A stretch of 64,000 nt of DNA from Hippasteria phrygiana (Eukaryota; Echinodermata; Asteroidea; Valvatida; Goniasteridae). Below are positions 11,087-21,708 of the stretch, one piece after another. A program made the position numbers and the translations under genes. The stretch spans positions 806,001 through 870,000 of the forward strand of contig JAZGUH010000322.1 in NCBI GenBank assembly GCA_037893225.1, read 5' to 3'. Numbering within the stretch: position 1 is the stretch's first letter; each line of letters opens with the position of its first letter. The notes beneath the pieces are model-generated. The model made no database searches. It saw only the letters and a list, made by a program, of their open reading frames with translations, and had not been told where the DNA came from.

Positions 11087-11940
11087 GGTCACCTACGAGG
11101 AATTCCTGGTCAGCGCCACCTTCACGTGGCTTCACGTCTCAACCCGTGCTGCATGCTGTGCGCCTGGGATTGGCGCTGCCTGTCGTTCAATATCCTCGGA
11201 GACCGGTGTCAACTTAACCGCGCCACGCGATACGATGTCGACGAAGCCGAACATTTCTGAATGTTCCTAGGTGTGCATCCTGCGACACTGCCTTCGAACA
11301 CTGACAATTTGTGCGGACGTACATCACACAAATGAACTTTGAATTTTTGTTTGCTTAGTGATGTGACGGTTATAGAGTACAATGTTGTAAGTCTATTTAA
11401 CTTGTTTGCATATTATTTCAAGTCTGGATACCTCGCTCAGATTGCAATGCTCAGCAACATTCCATACACTCTCAACCAAAATAATGCGCTCAAATTGCCA
11501 TTAATGGGAAGGTTTAGATGCACGTTAGGTGCATGAGGACAAACGTGAGCGGGAACGCAAAATGTTGGCGTACGTTTTGCGCGTACATACTCGCGTACGG
11601 GGAACTCACGTATACGTCAAATACGTGAGAAACGGTTAGTTCATCTGCTCAAAACGTGAGAAATTCCGGTAATTTTTAAAGCGTTTGGAAAATTATAATG
11701 ACTATTTTCTTCGTAGAATGTTAGCCCAATAAACATATCAGTGAAGATGGATGTTGTCACCAAATATCGGTACACACGATGCACGATAAGATGCACGACA
11801 AGAGCCATTTTACCCATGTGATTGTAAAGCTTTGTTGTGCTGAGAAAAGATGTCTTGTGCGCTTTTTCCTATTTATTTGTAGTGTCACAAGCTTATTGTT
11901 TATTTTATCCTTTCCTCCATAGTTCAGACTGTATACTGAT

Positions 11941-11946
11941 AATAAA
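11941..11946 (+). terminator. Poly(A) signal, lectin gene copy 1
   Basis: AATAAA in the context CTGATAATAAAATCCGAAA, about 850 bp after the stop codon, is conserved at 22548-22553 in block B. An earlier AATAAA at 11728-11733 is not conserved in block B. Confidence 0.5.
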
Positions 11947-12006
11947 ATCCGAAACGTAATACAGAGGCTGCATCAGTTCTGTTAATCCTAGTTTCGTATA
12001 AGTTAA

Positions 12007-12952
12007 AGGAAACATGATTTAGAATTAATATTGCATTATTCCTGCTTAAAACAATAAAGTATTATCTTGACAATGATATTTTGTGTCCAGAGACAATTAT
12101 TTCCCAGATTAAATATGAGAAAACAATTTTTGAATATGTTTGTCCAAGCTACTCCGCCCCCTGAGTGGGACCCTCATTAACATAAGTATGTGACGTAGAT
12201 CGAGGCACATTACCCATTCACCACGGGTATGCATTGTGTGTACATTGTACGGCGAAAATTCTTCGTCCAAAATCTAAGCAAAATATAGTGTTTTTCGGCC
12301 ATGCCGACAAGGTGTGTGGCTGCTGGGTGCAGCAAAACAACGACGGGTGGAGTAAGCCTTCATTTATTTCCAACTGAAGCGAAATATCGGAGAATTTGGA
12401 CGGCGAAAGTGAAGGTGACAAGAGCAAAGAGGTCCGGCCCCAGCAGCTTTTCAGCGTTATGTAGCGACCACTTTGAGCCGTCGTGTTTCGATACTGGTAT
12501 TTTCAAATCCTTTGGGATGACCATTAAAAATATGCTCAAGTCCAGTGCCATCCCAACAAATTTCCCAGATGTGAGTAAGATAAAGGCGAAAGCCGTTAAA
12601 CGGCCCATTCCCCGAGGAGCCTTCGCTAAAAGGGAGAAAATCAGGGTAAGTTCGATGTTAGTTGTTGTTGCAACTTACGAAATTGCACGTGTAGACCTAG
12701 TATGTGTATACGGGCCGGGTCCAGACTATCGAGTCGATCCATGAATTTCGGTGCCTCGGCCTACGTCACGAACAGCGCCCTCAATTTGAGTCTCAACAAA
12801 TTTCAAAAAGGGGGGGTCAATTTTTGAGCGGCAAACAATCACACTAAAACTTCGCTTGAACCAGTTTGGCTTTTAATTCACATTTAATACATATAAATAA
12901 ATTTATTTGTGAAATAAAATGTGATCCGGTCAATTTGAGAAGCATGGTTCCT
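12007..12952 (+). mobile_element. Kolobok-type DNA transposon, nonautonomous, copy 1
   Basis: The element begins AGGAAACATG and ends CATGGTTCCT and is flanked on both sides by TTAA (12003-12006 and 12953-12956). Block B at the same place has a single TTAA (22612-22615), so this is an insertion with a TTAA target duplication. TTAA targets, TTAAAGGRR-like ends and a THAP domain together are hallmarks of the Kolobok/T2 group. Only a THAP exon is present; the 946-bp length leaves no room for a transposase. Copy 2 lies in reverse orientation at 46233-47135. Confidence 0.88.
12301..12645 (+). CDS. THAP zinc-finger exon of Kolobok element
   Basis: 115 codons from MPTRCVAAGCSK to AKREKIR, ending at a consensus donor AGG|GTAAGT at 12646. 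It shows the THAP C2CH pattern: Cys near residues 5 and 10, the LHLFP segment, the RRIW tryptophan, then CSDHFEPSCFD, and an IPTNFP close like the AVPTIF-type box. THAP domains of this kind are DNA-binding and in Kolobok and P elements accompany the transposase. No downstream exon is present inside the element, so if transcribed it would read into flanking sequence. Open frame and intact metal ligands suggest little decay. Confidence 0.8.
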
Positions 12953-13529
12953 TTAACATTTATTTTAAGGTCCTTATCGGCAAATGACCCTAATTTTATA
13001 CATTAAATAAGACGAAAGATTTATTTCTCAAACTACCAACTTCAAAAGACTCATTTCTGCATCATTTTGTTTGCTCACGTTCAGAAACTGACGTGACGTG
13101 CAACTAAACGATTTTTGCGCGATTTTTACGCCCGTGTATATTACGGCTTGGACCGCGCGTGAAAAATACCCAACGCTCACGTTAACGTTCACGTAAGACG
13201 TGCAACTAAACCTCCCTATTGTAATTGATCGCAAAAAGTCTCCCAAATATCACAGAAAGCATGGCAATTAAGATTAGTTAAAACTAATACCCAGAGATAA
13301 ATGAATCACTGAGCATCTGTTACTGAACCAGATTTTTCTGCTGCAGAACACTTTTTAAAGTAGGGGGTCAATGGCCCCCCTGCCCACCCCAATATTTTTT
13401 TATCGCTTGGCCTCTGGCCTTAATCCTGACCATGAGTGGCAAGACAGGGGAATGTCCCCCACTTTTAGAAAATAGTATACAAATATTACATGGTTAGAGG
13501 GGTAATAGGGCAATCTATTTTTCCCGGTT

Positions 13530-13590
13530 ACTGGCTACAGGCCTACCACCCCGAACCCGGAGGGTGAGGGGTGGTAGGCCTGTAGCCAGT
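13530..13590. repeat. Perfect 23-bp hairpin
   Basis: ACTGGCTACAGGCCTACCACCCC (13530-13552) is exactly inverted at 13568-13590 with a 15-base loop. It is conserved but less perfect in block B (about 23188-23247), and a shortened version starts block C (24617-24673), where it coincides with the duplication breakpoint. Confidence 0.9.
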
Positions 13591-13596
13591 ACCGAG

Positions 13597-13740
13597 GGAA
13601 ACATCTCTATTTCCCCCGACACAAACCGTAGTATTTGTTTTACTGCACCTTCTGAATATCTTTTCTGCTTCCGTGAATTAGCATAAAACTTGCCCAGCAA
13701 TTCGTCCAGTTCCGTGTCTGACAGCGCATCCGATGTTTAA
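13597..13740 (-). pseudogene. Crypton/DUF3504-like fragment, block A
   Basis: The minus strand encodes SDALSDTELDELLGKFYA and continues through a YSEGAVKQ stretch. The ELD-x-LL-x-x-FYA pattern followed by Tyr-Ser and a short helix resembles the N-terminal part of DUF3504 (Crypton-derived) proteins. A fuller relative lies at 58579-58894. The frame runs on without further resemblance, and no tyrosine-recombinase core is present. Diverged copies lie in blocks B and C. Confidence 0.4.
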
Positions 13741-15005
13741 AAATACGTACGTGATTGGATTTTGACTCCGGAGGATGAGGTTGTAGGGAAAACAGTAAAA
13801 AATAACACCCCAAAAGATATGCCTTTTTCGAAACAGTTTTGGTTGCGTCATTCTTGACTGACCAATGAATTGGTACCATTAGCTCATGAATATTTTGAAG
13901 ATGTTATAATAGAAATTGATGCAATATACTGTGCACACACATCCAAGTGTGTAAACACGGCAATCGCATACCTCCCATTGTTCCTCTTTTGTTTATACTC
14001 TTTAATAATAATAATAAATAAAAATAATAATACAAATACAAAATACTCAAACCTTTTCGGAAGGCCTCCCATATGTTTTGTAAACGATTTTCAATCGTGG
14101 ACCTTGACTAAATCGTGGACCCTATTGTCCTCTTTGTTAAAGGTCCACTGTTTAAATAGCTATACAAACTCACACATACTCAGTTAACACTGTGAACAAG
14201 TAACAATGGGATTCAGTGCCAAGTAACAATGGATGTTCATTGTTAGTGCGCTGTTTTTCTTTTGTTAGATGTTCATAGTGTAAACAGCTTCAATTGGGGA
14301 CCTCCTTTTGTCCTCCTATTGTTCATCTTTAACTTTTTAGCAAGGACCCTCATTGGTTTTGTAAACGGTTTTCAAACGGGGACCTCTCTCCACCGGGGAC
14401 CCTATTGCCCTCCATTGATTGCCAAACACACACATAGTAAGGCCCTATCCCCGCACCAAGTCTCCACGGCTGATGCCGACGATTGGTTTACTGGCAACCT
14501 TCACAATCAGTTCAAATCAACCATGTTGAAATTGACAATCAATATGTGCTTTGTGTAATTTGTCTGCACTGGTAAGTTACCATGACAACAAATTTTGTTT
14601 AATGAGAAACAGCAATGAATGGGACTGTTATTGCCTGGACTCGGTAATAATCGAGCAAAATTGGTGTGCATCGTCGTGGGTCTACCTTGAAGTTAAATAG
14701 ACACAACAAGCAGTATGTGTTTACCTCGTTGAATTCGTGTAGCCAGGCAGGGGCGGTGTGGTATCACATCAAGGCAACTTAAAACACACAAAGTTTTCTT
14801 CAAACCCTAAGTATCGCATTTCCCTCCTAAAAGTTGGATGGGGAGAATTGGTCGTACATTTTAAAATTAAGTATTTAAGTACATGTATCTGTTTCAGTAT
14901 ACGCTTAACAAAAGCACAGCACCGTATTAATTTTAAAGTACATTGTATCATTTAATTGCTCCAGCTTGGAGAATTTATGCACTAGTTTATGTTAAATGAT
15001 TTAAC

Positions 15006-15253
15006 TATTCAATTCCTCTCACAGTGACTTTCCGTCAACCTCACCCAGTGTGGTGACTTTGCCTTCTCGTCGCGCACTCATGGCGACCAACAGCGCCTCA
15101 ACTGAGGGCTGTCAAATATACCTCTGCGATTATCTCCTCTCGTGCTCCTTACAAGGAACGCCCAGTAAACTCTTGCGAATACCAGAAGTGTACTCACATT
15201 CTACGAAATGTGTAATTACAGGCAGACTAATTAATCCTTACCATCCCACTTTT
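15006..15253. repeat. Dispersed repeat, copy 2
   Basis: Same-orientation copy of 964-1222, immediately right of block A. The homology to block C ends just before it, so this repeat marks the right-hand boundary of the duplication in block A. Confidence 0.8.
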
Positions 15254-16185
15254 GTCACCATTTGTGACGGTTTTCACGACAAAAATATCCTCCAATATGC
15301 ATGAGCGGAATACATACTAGTCTTGGTTCAAGACGACAGTGATCGATAATGGATCGTGTAACGTCGTTATTCGTTCCATGCAGTGCGCCCTCTGACGGTA
15401 CGATTATACCAACTCATGGGCTCGCAAAATGTGGGCGCGGCTGTTATAATGCAAATGAGTTTGTTTGTGTTAATATTCATAACCTTCGAACAACATGGCG
15501 CTTCATGCAGTCGGCGACCCCATGACATACTCTACGATAGTGTCTGGTTTGTGGAAAGAAACCGAAGATCGTATGTATACGCGTAGCGCCGCGTATAGTA
15601 GACTATTATAACTTTGGAAGGAACAAATAACATGCAAAACATATTTCTCTGTTAATTAAATAAACGTGAAAATAAAAGCGCATTTCTTTTAGTAAAGTGA
15701 AATTCGTACTCTGAAATTCAATATTAATTGCCACACAGGCTGGCCTAGGGGATAAGGGTATAAAATTCAGTGTTTATGATGGTTTTAAATATCCCTATTT
15801 TCATTCATATATGCCCCATCCACTCTTTCCTATTTGCCCCAACCACGTAAGTTATAGCTAGCTGGATCGATGTGATGATTCGCCATAAGCCTAAAGCTGG
15901 AATTTTCAAGCTAAATTTAAACCATATTTCATGCAGATCCATAAATACAACAGTACAGGATTTCGTTTACACTCTAGAGCCTGACCGCACACTCAGATTG
16001 TAGACACACTCCGACTGCACGCAAGAATTCCCGTCCTCGATCGACTGCTAAAAAGGGCCTCGGGGCCCATGCTTGCAAACACAAACGAATTAATACTGGC
16101 CCTGCATGAGCGTTTTTCTTCAGTACCTCGTCGTTCAGGCTTTATTCAAAGCCAACTTGAGAGGTTTTGTACAATATGATACTAC
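15254..16185. other. Unassigned sequence with one element end
   Basis: TAGTCTTGGTTCAAGACG at about 15316 matches the terminal repeat of the nested element at 29385-30712, so an end of a related element is present, but I see no opposite end. The rest has no recognisable gene. Confidence 0.45.
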
Positions 16186-16189
16186 GGGG

Positions 16190-17110
16190 TCCGCACATAA
16201 GTCCGACGCCTCATAGGTCCGACGCCTCATAAGTCCGACAAAAATCCCACCCCAACCAAATAAAGGCCCATAAGTCCGACGCCTCATAGGTCCGGCGACC
16301 CATAGGTCCGATGCCCTATAGGTCCGACGCCCCATAGGTCTGACGCCTCATAAGTCCGACAAATAAATTTACTTTTATTTCGGTTCATAAGTCCGACGCC
16401 TCATAGGTCCGATGCCTCACTCGTCCGACGCCTCACTAGTCCGACGCCTCACTAGTCCGACGCCTCGTTTATCCGACAGCTGTTATTGGTAAAAAGTGGG
16501 TGGGGAAGTATACCCCTCTCCCCTACCCGTGATTTACGCCCGTGGCATCAACCCTGGCGCCAAAAACTGCGCGCTGGCGGATACACATTGCCGGACTAGT
16601 TAATTATAGTTAGTTCATGGCATTCATGCTATGCACAGTGCGCCCTCTCACGTTCGTACACTGTTTAAACGCTGTTTAAACGCTGTTAAAACGCTGTTAA
16701 AACGCTGTTAAAACGCTGTTAAAACGCTTTTAAAACTGTTTAAACAACCCCGGGTTGTTTATGTGCCCTGCTTCAACATGAACAACGGTTGTTTAACTTG
16801 TTTAAACAACTTTTTAAACAGCGTTTTAACAGTGTAAGTAGACAACCTCGCTCACATCGTCGTGTAATTTTTGGTGAAACTCGTTCTTGCCTTGTCGGAC
16901 ATATGAACCTTTCTTTGTATCGGTCCATATATAGCTCTGACACCTCATAAGTCCGACGCCTCGTTTGTCCGACGTCGGACTTATGAGGCTTCGGACTTAT
17001 GAGGCGTCGGAGCTATGAGGCCGAATACTAAAATTGTTCATAAGTCCGATGCCTCATAAATCTGACGCCTCATAAGTCCGAATTTTCGGACTTATGAGGC
17101 GTCGGACTTA
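16190..17110. repeat. 16-bp TCATAAGTCCGACGCC minisatellite, both orientations
   Basis: Units of the type CATAAGTCCGACGCCT run from about 16190 to 16475 in plus orientation, then reappear at about 16935-17110 as short alternating plus and minus blocks. The interior (about 16476-16930) holds a second short repeat. Alternating orientation makes several nested palindromes. Confidence 0.85.
16660..16830. repeat. AACGCTGTTAAA short tandem repeat
   Basis: About seven 12-bp units of ACGCTGTTAAA/ACGCTGTTTAA run to about 16745, followed at about 16790-16830 by inverted relatives (TTTAAACAGCGTTTTAAC), giving a local foldback. Confidence 0.8.
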
Positions 17111-17284
17111 CGATACGGCCCCGATACTACTATAGGCTGTGACGAGTGATTTGGAAATCGGAGGCGAAGTTGTTATTGAAATCAAAACAGAGAGGCACAG
17201 GTTTCTTCCTCTAGGGTTTACCCATGGAGGAATAAAACACATTTTATTCCTCCATGGTTCACCTATGGTGGCCCTGAAGGGACA

Positions 17285-17725
17285 TCGGAAATCATGAATA
17301 TTCACGTCAATATTCACGTCAATACATCGCAAATCGTGAATATTCACGTCAATATCACGTCAATATTCACAACAAAACATCGGAAATCGTGAATATTCAC
17401 GTCAATATTCACGTCAATATTCACGTCAATATTCACGACAAAAAAAACATCGGAAATCGTGAATATTCGCTTCAACATTCACGACAAAACATCGGAAATC
17501 GTGAATATTCGCGTAAATATTCACGGCAAAACATCGGAAATCGTGAATATTCGCGTCAATATTCACGGCAAAACATCGGAAATCGTGAATATTCGCGTCA
17601 ATATTCACGTCAATATTCACGTCAAAAATGTCACGTTCCTCTCTCCGGTCGCAAATATTCACGTCAATATTCGCGTCAAAAATTTCACGCACCGTTCTCC
17701 GCTCGCAAATATTCACGTGAATTTT
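17285..17725 (+). repeat. ATTCACGTCAAT / CATCGGAAATCGTG minisatellite
   Basis: 12-bp units (ATTCACGTCAAT and variants with ATTCGCG) are embedded in a larger ~43-bp unit containing AAAACATCGGAAATCGTGAA. ORFs across it read as VNIHVNIH-type artefacts. Confidence 0.9.
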
Positions 17726-17862
17726 GTTTCACTAAGCTAGGTGCTGGTTGCCAAGTCGATGTGCAAGTGCGAACTCAGTCGCGAATTAAATAACTAGAAC
17801 GCATGCAGCAAAGGGAGCTGCATACAATCGGCAGATTTTGGAAACACTTTTCTGTATGCCTA

Positions 17863-20159
17863 AATCTTCTACAAAACTCAGTGTTTTTTAGGTTACGTTT
17901 TTCTAACAGTGGCCAGTTAGCACACTTTAGTACACGAACAAATTCATTTACCTTTCTATTGTTCATACAATATTGTTCATACATATTTTTTATAAATTTG
18001 CAGTACCTTTCATTAAAATGAAAATGTACCTCACATTTTTCGAATTTTTCCCAATTTTCTTTGAAAATCTGAAAGATTATACCCCTGGGCACACTTTATT
18101 TTTGAAAAGGCTAATTCGGGTCACTTACTATCACTCGAATGGACGACTAAAGTGACGTCATTTTCCAAATAGAATTGATTTATTGTAATTTATCAGTACT
18201 TGAGTAAAATAATTCATTATAATTCATTTTCAATACTAGAGAGAGAGAACAAAAGTTCAAAATCAGCCCTTATTCATCTGTATTGATAATTGAAAATTCA
18301 AAATTGAAAACTGAATTATCAAATCTCAATTTTGGAAACAAATCCTTTTGCATTTTGCACTCAGATTTTCTACGGCTCTTTTCTGAAGACGTATTCCCGA
18401 GACGGTCTGCAGCGTCAGCTGTATGTGTTCATGCAGTAGGCTATGTTGTTTGCTTGTATAGTAGGCCTATATGTTTTATGCAGCGGCGTAGCAGGAGGGG
18501 GAGGGGGGAGGGGCGTCGCCGCCTCCAGTCGCCCCCTTGTAAATATCGTAAACGTAAAAAAATAATAGTATTATTAAGAAAAATATTGTGAGTGCCCACC
18601 CCCCCCCCCCCCCCCCCCCCCACACACACACACGGGAGAGAGCCCTGGCTACGACGCTTGAGTGTCCCCCATCCCCCCATGCGCCCACAGACGGGTGTTA
18701 CTGGTGCACACTAGAATATATAGGGGAGTAGTGGGCGTAATTTTAGGGAGGGGGGGGGGGACTTTCAAACTAACAATATACGTGCACTGATTTGCTTTTT
18801 ATCCATTACGATAATATTCACCCATCTAAAATGTTGAGGTTGGGAATGCACCGTCATTAGAATTAGATAAAAGTTGCATATTGGAAAAGCTGACTTTTGA
18901 AACTCATCATTCAGTTATTTTTGTGCAACAAAAGAGTTAAGTGGCAAATTTACGATCTCAATGGTCAATGGAGTGCACGGGCGTCCCGGGATTTTGTTGA
19001 TGGGACCAACGGCGTGGGGATTTGTGTCATTCCAGGTGCGCGCTCCTTAGCACTGGGCAAAATTTCTTGGCTCTGCTGAAAAGGTGTGCTCACTGTAATT
19101 TATAGAGGAATTCTGTGGTCGATATTGTAAGGCCAACTCTGGATCCAGGAGAGGGTGGGGGGGGGGGGGGGGCGTGGGAGGCACAAGCCCCCCTCCCTTT
19201 TCCTTTAAGAAAAAAACCCACGAGACATAGATCATGTTTGTGTCTCTATTTGAGGTAAAATATGCTGTAGATTACAGGAAAATGCACCCAGACCCCTCCA
19301 TAGCAGGGCGGGCAGGCACGCCTTCGGCGTAGGCGCCACAACTTGCCTTCACCATTAGCTGCTTGGTAGATTTCACCCCCCCCCCCCCCCCCCTTGTTTG
19401 GAAAATCCTGGATCCTCCCCTGGCTAATTCCTGCTCATGACGAAGATTTCCATATGACACCCCATGTGATGAAATTCGGTCCCGGCTTCATTACCGATGA
19501 AGCACTTTAAAAAAGAGACTGGTGAGAATTTCATTTGAACTTTTGAGTTAAGACGCATTAAATAGCTTGGGCACCATAATAATGTCCATTTTTAAAAATA
19601 TATTTAAAACAAAATGTGTGTACCATGTAGTAACATTTCATTAGCAGGTAGGACTAAATGGGGGTATTTATCTGACCGACACAAGATGCAGAGGTGGCGA
19701 TTTCTCGCCAAGGTTAGAGGGGGTGGAGAAAACCAGCCATATTGTTTGTAAGCATTTTTGAAAATTTGTGCTGATCTGTGTGTATTCTGGTGCATGTAAA
19801 GCCAATAAACCATAAATGTATATGGCAAGGGGGGAAATAATTTGTTTGGGGGGAGACACTGCCACAGCCGTCCCCTTCCCCAAAAAATATTGGGGCGTGT
19901 CCCTCCCCCCGATCGCCGCCTAAGACACCTACACATTATGTGAATGACACTTCTAGAACGTCTCCAATGGGAGGTTTTCAACTGACTACATCCATGGAAC
20001 AATTGCAGTCAACCATGAGGTTTAATGGCCTCCTCGTTCCCTGCGTTTTATGCTGTTGAAAGCTTTTCTAAGTTAAGGGTTCATGAAGTCACAAGTTTTT
20101 GCGGCACCCGAAACCAAGACGATATTTAAAAGTAATCATTACTGAGATGGTAGAAGATT
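17863..20159. other. Interior of foldback; G/C-run repeats only
   Basis: Long C or G runs at 18599-18621, about 19156-19172 and about 19378-19393 are each joined to a GGATCCAGGA/TCCTGGATCC-type or GGCGTAGC-type segment, the signature of the dispersed poly-C-linked family. No host exon is visible. Confidence 0.5.
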
Positions 20160-20763
20160 TACAGAAAAGTGTTTCCAGAATCTGCTGATTTTATGCGGCT
20201 CCCTTTGCTTCATGCAACGAAGTTCGCGCGCGCACATCGACTTGACAACCAGCACTTAACTTGCTGGAAAAAAATTCACGTGAATATTTGCGAGCGATTT
20301 CCATGTTTTGTCGTGAATATTGACGTGAATTTTGACGTGAATATTCACGATATCCGATGTTCTGACGCAGGTGAGTGGTCGGATCGTAACGTTATACATG
20401 TACCAAAATAATTGCCAAGCATTTAACCAATTAGTTTGCAGGAAAATGTCCGTACTGTTTTTAAAAATACACACTTTAAAAACTGCTTAGTCGGATTGAC
20501 CCTGAATCTGAATCTATTATTTGCTCTATCTATTTCTGGGTCGAAATGACATTTTTCTTGATCAGTTTGACCCAGAAAGATGTCGTTTTTTCCCCTGGAA
20601 ATGGGTAGCCTAGAGCAAATAGATTAGCATAACAGCTGTAGCAATTTGTTTACGTCCATATACATGCCGGTAGGCTTTTATCAGTCCAAAAACAAAAGAG
20701 GCAAGCCGCAGTTCAATTACTTTCAATTCAGTGCCCCTTTAAAAAATGTGTGCACCCCAGGTG

Positions 20764-20815
20764 CCCCCCCCCCCCCCCCCCCCCCCAGATGTTTCACCCC
20801 AGTTACGCCACTGAT
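20764..20815. repeat. Poly-C tract with GTTACGCCACTG tail
   Basis: Twenty-three C followed by AGATGTTTCACCCCAGTTACGCCACTG. The equivalent place in block A (10158-10203) has the same tail, and 34104-34147 has a related one. Read on the minus strand the shared segment is CAGTGGCGTAAC followed by poly-G. Confidence 0.75.
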
Positions 20816-21018
20816 GAACGTAAGTATACAATCCAGCACATACAAGCATATGACGTAAGCAGGCGCTATATTGGCCAGGCAGCAATGATTTATGGATATT
20901 CGAAGTCCACGAGTGGTAATTTGGCGGCTGCTGATATGACAGCTGTTCGTACAGCGCGCGCGCGCAACGGCCAATGAGCTGCTTGTATTCAGATTTTTAT
21001 ACACGGAGATCAGTTGGC

Positions 21019-21026
21019 CATAAAAG
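21019..21026 (+). promoter_or_regulatory. TATA box, lectin gene copy 2
   Basis: CATAAAAG about 100 bp before the ATG at 21124, in the same sequence context as in copy 1. Confidence 0.6.
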
Positions 21027-21123
21027 GGCCGGGCGCGCGCTGCCGCACATTATAGTGGCCTTCTCGATCCTCGAGTTGCCTTCTTCTCCATCGTTCAGTT
21101 TTGATAAGTCTCAGCCCATTGCA

Positions 21124-21708
21124 ATGTTGGTTTCCCAATGTTTGCTGCTTGTTTTTGTATTCATCAAGTTGTCCATTTCGGAACTGTGTCCCAGTCCTGA
21201 CGTCCATCGTTGCCCAAATGGCTGGCAGGGATGGAACGGCACTTGCTACAGAAATCTCGTCGGCATTCGCAAAAGAGCCGACGCCATGCTCGAGTGCCAC
21301 GAGAGGGGCGAGCGCATTGCCACGCCTAATTCGCCGGAGGAGTACAAGTTCATATGGGGCATCTTCCTAGATTCCCTGGGTCTATCGTTTGGCGACAAAC
21401 CTGATTACGGGGTTTGGATAGGATGTACTGACATCCAGACGGAAGGGGTCTGGGTTTGTGATGGTGATACACCTCAGAACCGATACCGGGCTGATTGGAT
21501 TGAACCATGGATTGATCCCAGCGATCCGAACGATCCGAACTGGCTTCCTGCAGAAGAACGAGACTGCGCAGTGATGAGCGACATATACCCATTCTGGGTC
21601 GACCAGCCGTGCAGTGGCTGGAAGTACACCGTGTGCGAACGCCCCGCACCGCCCAGGCCGCGTGCCATGCGCTGCTTTACTGTCCCCGTCGACGGCCGGT
21701 GCAACTAA
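21124..21708 (+). CDS. Secreted C-type lectin, copy 2
   Basis: Intronless 194-codon paralogue of the gene at 10523-11086, with an identical signal peptide and the same single C-type lectin-like domain. Changes cluster in the ligand-binding loop: copy 1 reads WIEPNDPNRLPPEKRNC, while this copy has seven extra residues in that loop (WIEPWIDPSDPNDPNW). EPN therefore becomes EPW, and DPN repeats follow. Downstream, N-S-S-R before the last cysteine becomes S-G-W-K. The WIGCTD core, FWVDQPC and the Cys-rich tail are kept. The frame is intact, so both copies are probably functional, perhaps with different ligand specificity. Confidence 0.85.
   Translation: MLVSQCLLLVFVFIKLSISELCPSPDVHRCPNGWQGWNGTCYRNLVGIRKRADAMLECHERGERIATPNSPEEYKFIWGIFLDSLGLSFGDKPDYGVWIGCTDIQTEGVWVCDGDTPQNRYRADWIEPWIDPSDPNDPNWLPAEERDCAVMSDIYPFWVDQPCSGWKYTVCERPAPPRPRAMRCFTVPVDGRCN

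Larger units (their letters stand above)
9731..14995 (+). repeat. Segmental duplication block A
   Basis: From CTGACGCATGGGAGTGG (about 9731) to TTTATGCACTAGTTTA (about 14990) the sequence is matched in direct orientation by block B (20363-24616), and its 3' part again by block C (24617-26130). Identity is high in both coding and non-coding parts, indicating a recent event. Block A differs by a 946-bp Kolobok-type insertion and several small indels. It carries a C-type lectin gene, a long perfect hairpin and a DUF3504-like scrap. Confidence 0.9.
17281..20358. mobile_element. Foldback element with minisatellite-bearing arms
   Basis: The inner arm flank at 17803-17862 (GCATGCAGCAAAGGGAGC through AGATTTTGGAAACACTTTTCTGT) is inverted at about 20160-20218. 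The ATTCACGTCAATATTCACG-type repeats at 17285-17725 are inverted at about 20268-20357. The right end lies directly against the start of block B. The interior (17863-20159) has no transposase I recognise but contains several poly-C/G-linked repeats. Confidence 0.7.

Noticed and set aside
10409..11092. Minus-strand ORFs opposite lectin copy 1 (and the same in copy 2)
   Set aside because: GC-rich shadow frames of a well-supported plus-strand gene with no motifs of their own.
16190..17110. CRISPR-like array
   Set aside because: Repeats are contiguous without unique spacers, and the DNA is plainly eukaryotic.
17389..17793. 134-codon VNIHVNIH-type ORF
   Set aside because: Minisatellite translation; frames on both strands are equally open.
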